Notes under the pieces: generated by a model | Database searches by the model: none | The model's input: only the letters and a program-made list of their open reading frames with translations | Told to the model about the DNA's origin: nothing | NCBI RefSeq assembly: GCF_020166395.1 | Contig: NZ_JAIQXU010000021.1 | Location: 32,349-96,348 of the forward strand | DNA from: Deinococcus betulae | GTDB taxonomy: Bacteria; Deinococcota; Deinococci; Deinococcales; Deinococcaceae | Length of the DNA: 64,000 nt | Direction: 5' to 3' | Shown: in pieces, positions 43,266-50,996 of the stretch | Position numbering within the stretch: the first letter of the stretch is position 1 | Layout of the letters: every line of letters begins with the position of its first letter | Made by a program: the position numbers and the translations under genes

Positions 43266-45191
43266 ATGAGCCGAGCCCAGAAGATCTACCGCACCATGCT
43301 GGCGGGTCAATACGCCCAGGCGCTGGAACTTCATGCCGCCTGGGCCACGCCGACCGCTCAGGCGGACCGCTGGGCCGGCTACTGCCTGTTCTGTCAAGGT
43401 GAACTGCTGCTCGCCCGCGATATGCTGCTGCGCGCCCTGAACGGCAAGGCCGTCGCCGCAGCTGTGGAACTGGCGACCGTTTACCGGCACCTGCGGCAAC
43501 TGCCACAGGCCTGGGCCATGCTCCAGAGCCTTGATCATCATCCCCTCGAGCCGCTGGACGAGGGCCTGGCGTTCCGGGAGCGCGGCGCCCTCCTGTTTGA
43601 AGAGGGCCGGCTGCGTGAAGCGGAAGACGCCTTCGAACGGGCCTGGCAGCTGCTGCAACATGTGCCAGAAACCAGCGTGCGTGTCAACACTGCCTACGCC
43701 CTGGGCTACATCCAGAGTTTCCTCGGTAAGGACCGGCGCGCCCTCCATCACCTCAATTTGGCACTGAAGGAGACTCAGAGTGGACGCCGACTGCATCCGC
43801 TGCTGGCGCGCGCGTTCGCCTACCAGTCACTCGGGCGCTTCGACCTTGCCGAGCAGGACCTGAGTGAAGCAGACAGCTTGGGCAAGAGTGTGCCGATGGC
43901 GCAGAGCGTCCTGTCATACAGCCGCGGCGCGCTCTACCGTGTCCAGGGCCGCTGGGTTCAGGCACTTGAACACTTGGAACGCGCGGCCCAGCAGGCGCGC
44001 GACCTCGATGACCGCGGCACCGAATGCTTTGCAGAACTCGACGCCAGCACCGTGCTGGTCGCCACTGGTCGCCACGCCGAGGCCCAGCTGAAACTCTGCC
44101 GAGCCGCCGAACTTGCTGACGCGCCGCGCGCCCGCGCCCACTACCTGCTGCGTCTGGGCCACCTGCAGGTTCACACAGACCATCCAGAGGCCGCCCATAC
44201 CCTTGAGCAGGCCCGCGCGCTGTGCCAGAGTCTGCACCTGCAACGTGAGCAGCTCCTTGCCGACCTGCACATTGCCGAATTGGCCCTGCGTCAGCGCGAC
44301 GACGCCTCTGCAGATGGAGCCCTTCAGCAAGCCCTGGAGAGCCGGTACGCGTTGGGTCACGGGACGGCTGTCATCAGCGAGCTGCGCGGCCTGCCCAATG
44401 TACTTGGCCGACTCGCTGCCTGCCCACCCAATGATCCCCGTTCGATACTGCTTGACGATTGGCGCGCTTTGGCAGGTGCAGCGCCACTGAAGGTGCACTT
44501 ACAGTCTCTTGGTGCGCCGCAACTCCACACGGACAGCCGACCAGTACGCCTGACGATGAGGCGCTGCGTAGAAGTGATGGTCTATCTGCTGTTCTCTCCC
44601 AACAGCAGCCGTGAGCAGCTCCTGGCGGCGCTGTGGCCGGATGAGGTGCCGGCCCGTGCGGTGAGCTATTTTCATCAGGTTCGGCATGAACTTGAGCACA
44701 CCGTCCCGGGCCTCCGTCTGCGCTACGACCGAATCACACGAACCTACGCCTTGTGCGCGGCTGGACTGCAGTTTTCCTGGGACGTTGAAGACGTAAAGAG
44801 CGCCCTAAGTGAGGGCAGTGAAGATGGATTGCACCGTGCACTACATCTGTACGCCGGTCCACTGCTGCCGGACACACCTGGCGAGTGGCTCCGAATGGAG
44901 CGTGATGCTTTGGAATGGTCCCTGATTAAAACCGGCCTGCACCTGATCGAACGCTGGAGTGAGGCTGGTGAGTACGCCAAATGCCTCACCCTTGCTGAAC
45001 GCCTCCTCGAAATTGATCCTGTCAACGAGGTGCTTGCGGAGTACCTCCTGCAGGCCACTTGGGAACTTCAGGGCAAATTAAGCACTCGGCGCCAACTGGC
45101 TGAACTGACCTCCCGCTTCACCGATCAGGTGGGGGAGGTACCGCCGACCTTCGTGGTCTGGCAGCGCCGCGTAGAGGGCTTCAAGGCCTGA
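43266..45191 (+). CDS. TPR-containing SARP-like transcriptional regulator
   Basis: The 641-residue protein has about 400 residues of TPR-like helical repeats (for example ALGYIQSFLGKDRRALHHLN and EQVLHLERAAQQ-type pairs). A C-terminal winged helix follows (LTMRRCVEVMVYLLFSPNSS, then REQLLAALWPDEVPARAVSY) and then a bacterial transcriptional activator domain (LHRALHLYAGPLLPDTPGEW to the last helices). SARP proteins activate secondary-metabolite operons, but here the domain order is TPR first and DNA-binding last. It is divergent from the NRPS operon by about 100 bp and is the obvious pathway regulator. Confidence 0.8.
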   Translation: MSRAQKIYRTMLAGQYAQALELHAAWATPTAQADRWAGYCLFCQGELLLARDMLLRALNGKAVAAAVELATVYRHLRQLPQAWAMLQSLDHHPLEPLDEGLAFRERGALLFEEGRLREAEDAFERAWQLLQHVPETSVRVNTAYALGYIQSFLGKDRRALHHLNLALKETQSGRRLHPLLARAFAYQSLGRFDLAEQDLSEADSLGKSVPMAQSVLSYSRGALYRVQGRWVQALEHLERAAQQARDLDDRGTECFAELDASTVLVATGRHAEAQLKLCRAAELADAPRARAHYLLRLGHLQVHTDHPEAAHTLEQARALCQSLHLQREQLLADLHIAELALRQRDDASADGALQQALESRYALGHGTAVISELRGLPNVLGRLAACPPNDPRSILLDDWRALAGAAPLKVHLQSLGAPQLHTDSRPVRLTMRRCVEVMVYLLFSPNSSREQLLAALWPDEVPARAVSYFHQVRHELEHTVPGLRLRYDRITRTYALCAAGLQFSWDVEDVKSALSEGSEDGLHRALHLYAGPLLPDTPGEWLRMERDALEWSLIKTGLHLIERWSEAGEYAKCLTLAERLLEIDPVNEVLAEYLLQATWELQGKLSTRRQLAELTSRFTDQVGEVPPTFVVWQRRVEGFKA

Positions 45192-45279
45192 CCAAGAACC
45201 AAACTGCGCATAAAGTCTTTGCAAAGAGGGCCCGCCTAGTCTGGGAACATTCCACTGTAGCCCCAGCAGGAGGTGCCTG

Positions 45280-46371
45280 ATGAGCAAAACGTTGATGGTG
45301 GTGGCCGGCACGCAGGTGCTGCCTGACCAGATCTTGAAGAAGCTCCAGCGCCATGCAGATGTGCGCATCGTTGTCCCGTCACCGGGCTTAGCTGTTCCCG
45401 CCGCCTGGGGCGCATGGGGTAGGCAGGTCCACGTCCTTTCCGCCACCCCGGACACCACAACTGCGCTCGTTGAGCTTGCTGCCCAGCAGCATGCTGACGC
45501 CCTGATGACCTTTGACGCGGCTTGGAGCGGCCCTGTGTCGCGGGCCGCAGCGTACCTGGGGATCCCAGGCAACGCACCTGATCTGCCGGCGGCCCGGTGG
45601 CAATCGGCGTTCGTTCAGGCGGGCGGCACCCTTACCGATCTGCGCAGCGCGCGGAACCTACCCGACCTGCTCCACAACCTGAGCCATACTGGCGTTCCAG
45701 CCCTGCTGCGCCTTCCAGATGGCTGGGGAGACAGTCATCACTGGCCAATCACCGCCGACGATGACCTCACCACCGTGTGGCACGAGTGGAGAGCTGCCCT
45801 CAGCCGTCTGCGCCAGCAGGGTCTCCTGCCCTTCAGTGCCGAGCCAGATGAGGCGGCTGGAATCGTACAGGCCCAATATCCTCCTTTTGAAGCGGTTGTC
45901 CATGTCACGGGCCTGGTCAGAGACCATCTGTGGACACCTGTGTCCCTGCTGTCTTCTTCTGCCCAGGCCCATCCATCTCCGCAGGCCAGCCTCAGCCTTC
46001 CCTGTGCCGCCAGTCAGGAAGATCAGCATTGGGTGCAGCGCGCGGCTCAACATCTGGCTGACGTCTTAGGGCTGCGCCGCGGCGCACTGCAGCTCACCAT
46101 CGGACGGGACGCCTGTAATCATTTCTGGCTGCTGCACGTCCACCCTAGCGTGTCTCTGGACGCCGCCATTACGACCGAACTGAGCACTGGTACCGATCTT
46201 GTTGATCTGTGGGTTCGCGCCCTTCTGGATTTACCCTGGCACGAGGGCTCAATCTCACCTATAGAAACCCAGACTGCGGTTGGCGCTGTGCCATTCACGC
46301 CAGTAGACGCCCGTGGGGAACCCTGGCGAAATACGCTACGCCTCAATACCCTCATCGACTTTCAAGCTTAA
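45280..46371 (+). CDS. ATP-grasp-like protein, probably interrupted by a stop codon
   Basis: The 363-residue product looks like an ATP-grasp enzyme with an N-terminal Rossmann-like part (MVVAGTQVLPDQILKKLQRH, ADALMTFDAAWSGPVSRAAA, YLGIPGNAPDLPAARWQSAF) and a C-terminal part near LRRGALQLTIGRDACNHFWL. Several expected ATP-binding residues are not evident. The usual Lys after the lGipG segment is replaced. AGGAGG precedes the ATG. After the TAA at 46369-46371 the same frame stays open to 46596 with coding-like sequence (HHHGRAVARYTPLLGTCVHL, TAPDHQALLAAQSFLQANTE), so the natural protein may have been about 440 residues. ATP-grasp enzymes form amide bonds, so a link to the peptide pathway is plausible. 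Confidence 0.55.
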   Translation: MSKTLMVVAGTQVLPDQILKKLQRHADVRIVVPSPGLAVPAAWGAWGRQVHVLSATPDTTTALVELAAQQHADALMTFDAAWSGPVSRAAAYLGIPGNAPDLPAARWQSAFVQAGGTLTDLRSARNLPDLLHNLSHTGVPALLRLPDGWGDSHHWPITADDDLTTVWHEWRAALSRLRQQGLLPFSAEPDEAAGIVQAQYPPFEAVVHVTGLVRDHLWTPVSLLSSSAQAHPSPQASLSLPCAASQEDQHWVQRAAQHLADVLGLRRGALQLTIGRDACNHFWLLHVHPSVSLDAAITTELSTGTDLVDLWVRALLDLPWHEGSISPIETQTAVGAVPFTPVDARGEPWRNTLRLNTLIDFQA

Positions 46372-46383
46372 CTTCAACCACAT

Positions 46384-46596
46384 GTGCAGGTAGCGGTTCG
46401 TTGGCATCAGCCGCATCACCATGGCCGAGCAGTGGCTCGGTACACGCCGCTGCTCGGTACATGTGTTCATCTGGGCACAGCCTACCTGACGGCGCCGGAC
46501 CATCAGGCCCTGTTGGCCGCCCAATCCTTTCTTCAAGCAAACACCGAACGGATTTTAGGATCCTATGATCTGCATGCCCCACGTTGGCGTACCTAG
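46384..46596 (+). pseudogene. in-frame continuation of the ATP-grasp-like gene
   Basis: This segment is in the same reading frame as the preceding gene and is separated from it only by a TAA and four codons. A GTG at 46384 could start a separate 70-residue protein, but no ribosome binding site is apparent. It reads like the final domain of an ATP-grasp protein. A nonsense mutation, a sequencing error or genuine separate translation are the alternatives. Confidence 0.5.
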
Positions 46597-46663
46597 CCCA
46601 CTGTGATGCAGATTACCAGCCCCCTCTGGTTCTTCTGAAGCAAGCAAGGTGAGCGCCAAACGG

Positions 46664-46790
46664 TTGTGGCAAGGTGTAGAGATAGAGTGACGCGGTGCTA
46701 AGCGGTCAGAAGCTTACTGGCGACCGGTTCCCTTTCGCCGTGATGGACTCCTCCGTCTGCTCGCTCTCGCCGCTTCACCTAATCAGGCCA
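46664..46790 (+). repeat. IS6-family end relic
   Basis: GTTGTGGCAAGGTGTAGAG, then AGAGTGACGCGGTGCTAAGC, is nearly identical to the inverted relic ending at 26992. A decayed transposase start (FPFAVMDSSVCSL) follows. No further coding sequence remains. Confidence 0.7.
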
Positions 46791-46803
46791 GAAAGGAAAC
46801 ACC

Positions 46804-47091
46804 ATGATCCACATTTGGGCCACCGTTCATGTTGAAGACGTGCAGCACTTTATCGGTGTCTTCTCAACCATTGGCGCGCACGTCCGGCGCCAACATGGCG
46901 GCCAGCGGAGCTGGCTCTTCACCGTCCCAGAACAGGCCAATCAACTCCGCGTCCTCTTCGAATGGGAGAGCCGCGAAAGCTTTGATGCGTTTCTGGCGGA
47001 TACCGAAGTGCGGGCCACCATGCAGTCCAGCGGCACCATCGGCCGACCAGACTTCCTGTTTTTAGAGGCCCTGGCTGACCTGCCGGCTTGA
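46804..47091 (+). CDS. small ABM-like (dimeric alpha-beta barrel) protein
   Basis: The 95-residue product begins MIHIWATVHVEDVQHFIGVF and has FTVPEQANQLRVLFEWESRE and SFDAFLADTEV. This resembles the strand-helix-strand pattern of antibiotic biosynthesis monooxygenase-like and related barrel proteins. Members vary widely in function. AAAGGAAAC precedes the ATG, and a strong terminator follows. It probably stands alone and may be unrelated to the NRPS cluster. Confidence 0.6.
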   Translation: MIHIWATVHVEDVQHFIGVFSTIGAHVRRQHGGQRSWLFTVPEQANQLRVLFEWESRESFDAFLADTEVRATMQSSGTIGRPDFLFLEALADLPA

Positions 47092-47141
47092 ACGCCAGCG
47101 ACCTGTTCTCGAGTGACTGCCGAGCTTAAGGGATTGCCGCG

Positions 47142-47168
47142 AGACCGCCTGAAAGTCAGGCGGTCTTG
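47142..47168 (+). terminator. terminator after the ABM-like gene
   Basis: AGACCGCCTGA pairs with TCAGGCGGTCT across a 3-nt loop, followed by TGTT. It lies about 50 bp after the stop codon. Confidence 0.7.
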
Positions 47169-47373
47169 TTCATGTCGCGCAACTTGGCCTTTTCACGGCC
47201 TGAGCCAGCGCTCTAGACGAGGCTGTGCCTCCAGTTCTGCCTAGCAGGACGTCAGGCGATCGGGGCCCGCCTCTCCCCTCTTCGTGGGCGCCATCCGCTC
47301 ATCATAGGCCGCCACCTACGCTTCGTCCACAGCCAGGGGCCGCAGCCATTCGCGGCCTTCTCAGGAGGACCAC

Positions 47374-48130
47374 CATGAAGCAAGCCACCACCATCATCCT
47401 CGCGCTCGCGCTCACCACCTTGTCTGCCTGTGGCGGCGTGGCGAGCCAACCGACCCTGCCACCCCACCAGAGTCCACAGGACCCTGAACGCCCACCTGCG
47501 GCCACACCTTACGTCGTTTCTGGAATGGTCCAGAACACGCTTGGCGAGCCGTACGTTGGCGTGACGGTCATTGCGACTCCTGAAGGGGAAGGAGCGCTAG
47601 TCAGCACCACAACGGACGTGGCGGGTCGGTACCGACTGACGTTGCCCCGCACCACGCAGGCGTGGACGGCCCAGGCCCATGTCCTGATGAGCCTTGGAGG
47701 CGACGGCATGGTGGTGACCTGGGGCCCTGACGAGTTCCAGCCGTTTCCAGGTGCCGGTGGCGCGGTGCGGAACATTGCCGTTGGCATTCATCAGCCGCTT
47801 GGGTCTGTGGACCCAGGGGTAGAGCATTCCGGCGTTGAGTTGGATTACGAGACGTTGGAACTGACCTTCACGCCAGCGGTGCCGAACGTCTTTGGTCACA
47901 CGCAACCGTTCACCCGGCGCTATGTGGAGGGCGAAGGCATTCGAAACGTCCCGTTGGGTCTGTATTATGTCACTGCGACGCAGGTGCTTCAGGGTGAAGT
48001 GCAGGAACTGATGATCCGGCAAATGACGGGGATTGGAATTAAGCCGCCTGCGCCCGCTTCAACGCGGTATCTGGCGGGATTTAATACCAGGGATGTGATG
48101 GGGCTGTTTTTGAGTCAGGGCGAAGACTGA
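47374..48130 (+). CDS. lipoprotein with carboxypeptidase-regulatory-like domain
   Basis: The 251-residue protein has a signal ending in a lipobox ([13 protein letters not shown]) and a proline-rich spacer. A beta-sandwich domain follows, reading [20 protein letters not shown] then [14 protein letters not shown], the CarboxypepD_reg pattern. The remaining ~120 residues are not recognised. It should be attached to the outer surface or envelope. AGGAGG lies 8 bp before the ATG at 47374. Confidence 0.75.
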
Positions 48131-48236
48131 GAGGGAGAGCCCGAGGATGGAGTGGACCGTTGGAAGATATGTGGGAACGCCAGCCAGCGCACATTTGGGG
48201 CTGCAAGCCGTGCAGCGCGCGGTTCACCCTGCGGCC

Positions 48237-48569
48237 ATGACGAAGAAGTCGAAGCCCGCCCCGAAATCCGCCGCCCAGACTGCCCCTGCCAGCAACAAGA
48301 TTGCCAAGACCCAGCTCGTAGACATGGTCGCCGACAAGACCGGCCTGACCAAGAAGCAGAGCGAAGAAGCCGTCAGCGCCGTGCTGGACATCGTAGTGGA
48401 CACCCTGAAGGGCGGCCAGAGCGTGGGGCGGCCCGGCCTGGGCACCCTGAGCGTCAAGGCCACCGCCGCCTGCACCAGCGTGCGCCCCGGCACCAGCGAG
48501 AAGATCCAGATTCCCGCCAGCAAGAAGGTCGCCTTTAAGGTCGCCAGCGACCTGAAAAAGAACCTCTAA
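48237..48569 (+). CDS. HU-family DNA-binding protein with basic N-terminal extension
   Basis: The 110-residue protein has the HU core ([40 protein letters not shown]) preceded by about 20 residues rich in Lys, Pro and Ala. Such N-terminal tails are known in Deinococcus HU. The DNA-binding arm is unusual, with [20 protein letters not shown] in place of the RxxRxGRNPxTG pattern, yet [13 protein letters not shown] keeps the layout. It probably compacts the replicon's DNA. A terminator follows directly. Confidence 0.88.
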   Translation: MTKKSKPAPKSAAQTAPASNKIAKTQLVDMVADKTGLTKKQSEEAVSAVLDIVVDTLKGGQSVGRPGLGTLSVKATAACTSVRPGTSEKIQIPASKKVAFKVASDLKKNL

Positions 48570-48583
48570 CCTCGCCCAATAGA

Positions 48584-48613
48584 AGCTGCGCCCTCAGACG
48601 GGGCGCGGCTTTT
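48584..48613 (+). terminator. terminator of the HU gene
   Basis: AAGCTGCGCCC and GGGCGCGGCTT form a stem with one mismatch, followed by TTT, 15 bp after the stop codon. Confidence 0.7.
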
Positions 48614-48641
48614 CGCATGTGGTGAGCGCTGGCGGCTTGGC

Positions 48642-49100
48642 TCACTCCAACGTATCGATGGTCACGATGACAAACCCTTTGCGAGACTGGATTTCGGGTC
48701 GCCCCTCTAAATCTGCAGAGTCGGTCCGTTCGTACACCACGCCGAGCCGCCAGGACGTATCCCGCCAGGCAAACCCTGCGCCGAGGGTGCCATAGTCATC
48801 CCGCCACCGCGTCAGCTGGCGCGCTTCTGTCTGCTCGGCCATCGCCTGCTGAATGTCCGACCCAGACAGGTCCGTTACATAGCAGGGGGTGTCCGGTGTG
48901 ACCGTCATGACCTCGCCACAGTCAACTCGTGTCAGTTGCAGCTGTGTCTCGGCAAAACGCTGCATTTGCGTAAACACGGTTTCCCGCGTTGAGTTCGTTG
49001 TCTCCACTGCTGACCTCCTTTGCCCTTGCGTCGTGCTGAGCACAGCAGCGGCCGCGGCCAAAATGACCAGCAGCGCTGCGAGCGGCCCCCACGCCTTCAC
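48642..49100 (-). CDS. membrane-anchored or secreted protein, partner of the lipase
   Basis: The 152-residue protein has one N-terminal hydrophobic segment (GPLAALLVILAAAAAVL) and a soluble remainder outside the membrane. That part contains two Cys residues (DCGEVMTVTPDTPCYV) which may form a disulfide. Its start overlaps the stop of the lipase gene by 4 bp, so the two are co-translated. A small envelope-anchored protein coupled to a lipase could be an immunity or chaperone partner. No family is recognised. Confidence 0.65.
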   Translation of the reverse strand: MKAWGPLAALLVILAAAAAVLSTTQGQRRSAVETTNSTRETVFTQMQRFAETQLQLTRVDCGEVMTVTPDTPCYVTDLSGSDIQQAMAEQTEARQLTRWRDDYGTLGAGFAWRDTSWRLGVVYERTDSADLEGRPEIQSRKGFVIVTIDTLE

Positions 49101-50767
49101 TTGACACCCTCGGCGCCAGGGTGCCAGTAGTGCCAGCGTTCTTCCAAACGCCTTGACAATTGCTGACGGTCCTCAGCATTCAACTTGACGGGCCGGTCGA
49201 GCGCTGCGTTGGCCATGCCCAGCGTCACCAGGTCATCGCGGCCCATCAACCCGTAGAACTTGACGTCTTCCATCGTCAGCACCACGCCTTCCGTTCCCAG
49301 AATTTCGGCCCGCAGCGGCGCCAACGCCTTCTTCAGACCGCCCGCCTGCTTCACCTGCTCAGCCGAGATCCGCGCCAGCCGTTTGTCCACCCGGTCCAGC
49401 AACACCTCATACGGCATGTCCTGCAGTAGCCGCGAGGTGGTGGCCGCCGCATAGATGAACGGCGTCGCTACCCGGCGCGCCGCCTCCGTCTGCACCGTCG
49501 GATCGCGCTGCGCCTGCGACAGGTTGGCCAGCACCTTCGCCGTCACCTTGCGGGGATCGTACTCACCGTCTGTGAACGCCTGACTGTCCACCCCGCCGTA
49601 CTGCACCACGGCCCGCTGCACGTCGTTCAGGTCTTTCTGCGGCACGCGGGCCAAGTAATCACGCAGCACAAAAGCGTTGTGCGCGGCTGCCCCTGCCGGC
49701 CCGTTGCTCTTCTTGAAGGCCTCCGCGCCCTGCGGCCGGCTGACCTCATACCGGTCAAAAGCGAAGATCGCCCCGTCCAGCCGCTGCTCACCGCCACCCG
49801 GCACGATGTCGCCAGTGGCGTGATAGTGGCGCGCCGTCACGGCCTGGCTGCGGTGGTCCTCGTTCCAGTCCCGCAGCCGCTCGACGTCTTTCTTATCAAT
49901 GGCGGGGGCCGCGAAGGTCACCACCGACTGCACCAGTTCGGGGCTGTCTGCGCCCGCAATTTGGGCCAGGGCGCCGCCCAGACTGTGCCCGGTGCTGACC
50001 ACCCGGCCGCCCTGCGCGGCGGCGTGCTTGAGCTGCACGCGAATCAGGTCGCGGTTGGGCAGATACTGGCCGTACCCAGGGCCACGGACGTTCATGTCCC
50101 CGGCCACGGTGTCGCGCACGCTCTCCAGTTCTTTCGTCTCGGCCTTGGCCCGGTCGGGCACCTGCCAGGGCATGCTGACGCCTTCTGTGCCCCGGAAGGC
50201 CGCGAAGGTCTGCGTGTATTTGGCCCCCTTGCCCGGCGTGAACAGGCGCATCTGCAAGCCCCAGCGCCCGTGAATGGTGCGCCCGGCGACGTACCCCATC
50301 GTCTTAAGCAACTGGCCGGTGGATGAGCTTGACTTGGCCTGCTTGGCGTCGCTGAGGTCGGTTTCGTTGCTGTACGCCGCGGAGATGGCCAGTTGCTCGG
50401 CGAAGGCATCGAAGCTCAGGTGGGCATTCAGGGGCTGGCTGTAATGCTTATTGACCTGGTCCCGCAGAGCTGCGGGGAGGCCCTTGAGTTTCTGCGCGAT
50501 GTCGGTCAGCAGCGTTCGCCCTGTGCTTTGCTTGTACAGCAGCGCCAACTGTTCAGGCTCGGTGCAGGACTTGAGCAGGTTGGCGAGCTTGAGCATCGCT
50601 TCTTTGGACATCGGCATGGGGGAGTTCCAGCCGGGGAGCTGATAGCCAACGGTGCGGATGATCTGCGCGGCCGTTACGCCACTGGCGGGCGGGGCGGCCG
50701 CCGGGGCCGCGGCCTTGGTGGTCTGGCCCGAGGGCTGCTGGGCTTGAGGTTTGGGGGTGAAGGTCAC
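49097..50767 (-). CDS. class 3 lipase-like alpha/beta hydrolase
   Basis: The 556-residue protein has a Pro/Ala/Gln-rich N-terminus without a signal peptide, a helical region, and then a lipase_3 core. In the core, AAFRGTEGVSMPW provides the oxyanion region and GHSLGGALAQIAGA carries the nucleophile (Ser ~262). ARHYHATGDIVPGGG supplies the likely Asp, and a His follows. The C-terminal ~170 residues are helical and unrecognised. I prefer the GTG at 50767, directly after AGGAGGAG, over a GTG 21 bp upstream. A cytosolic-looking lipase with an envelope-anchored partner resembles effector/immunity pairs. Confidence 0.75.
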   Translation of the reverse strand: MTFTPKPQAQQPSGQTTKAAAPAAAPPASGVTAAQIIRTVGYQLPGWNSPMPMSKEAMLKLANLLKSCTEPEQLALLYKQSTGRTLLTDIAQKLKGLPAALRDQVNKHYSQPLNAHLSFDAFAEQLAISAAYSNETDLSDAKQAKSSSSTGQLLKTMGYVAGRTIHGRWGLQMRLFTPGKGAKYTQTFAAFRGTEGVSMPWQVPDRAKAETKELESVRDTVAGDMNVRGPGYGQYLPNRDLIRVQLKHAAAQGGRVVSTGHSLGGALAQIAGADSPELVQSVVTFAAPAIDKKDVERLRDWNEDHRSQAVTARHYHATGDIVPGGGEQRLDGAIFAFDRYEVSRPQGAEAFKKSNGPAGAAAHNAFVLRDYLARVPQKDLNDVQRAVVQYGGVDSQAFTDGEYDPRKVTAKVLANLSQAQRDPTVQTEAARRVATPFIYAAATTSRLLQDMPYEVLLDRVDKRLARISAEQVKQAGGLKKALAPLRAEILGTEGVVLTMEDVKFYGLMGRDDLVTLGMANAALDRPVKLNAEDRQQLSRRLEERWHYWHPGAEGVK

Positions 50768-50996
50768 AGGCTCCTCCTGAAGGTCCACCTTAGACCATGC
50801 GGCCGCGCGGCGCCGCTGATTCTGACCAGGTGTCCAGCCGCAGCGCTTGGCCTCAAGCGAGAGGAGAATTCTGTCAGGAAAGTCGCAACGCTGTCATTTC
50901 ACAGGGTTACCACACCTCTGGTGTCCGCACGAGCCAACTCACGTTCGGCTGTGCTGGCGGGATCTTCCGCTCACTCACCTCCTTCCCCTACGTGTC

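Noticed and set aside
43158..43796. A 212-codon minus-strand frame before the NRPS operon
   Set aside because: It overlaps the start of the TPR regulator in antisense and lacks family features. The 48-residue ORF has a far better ribosome binding site.
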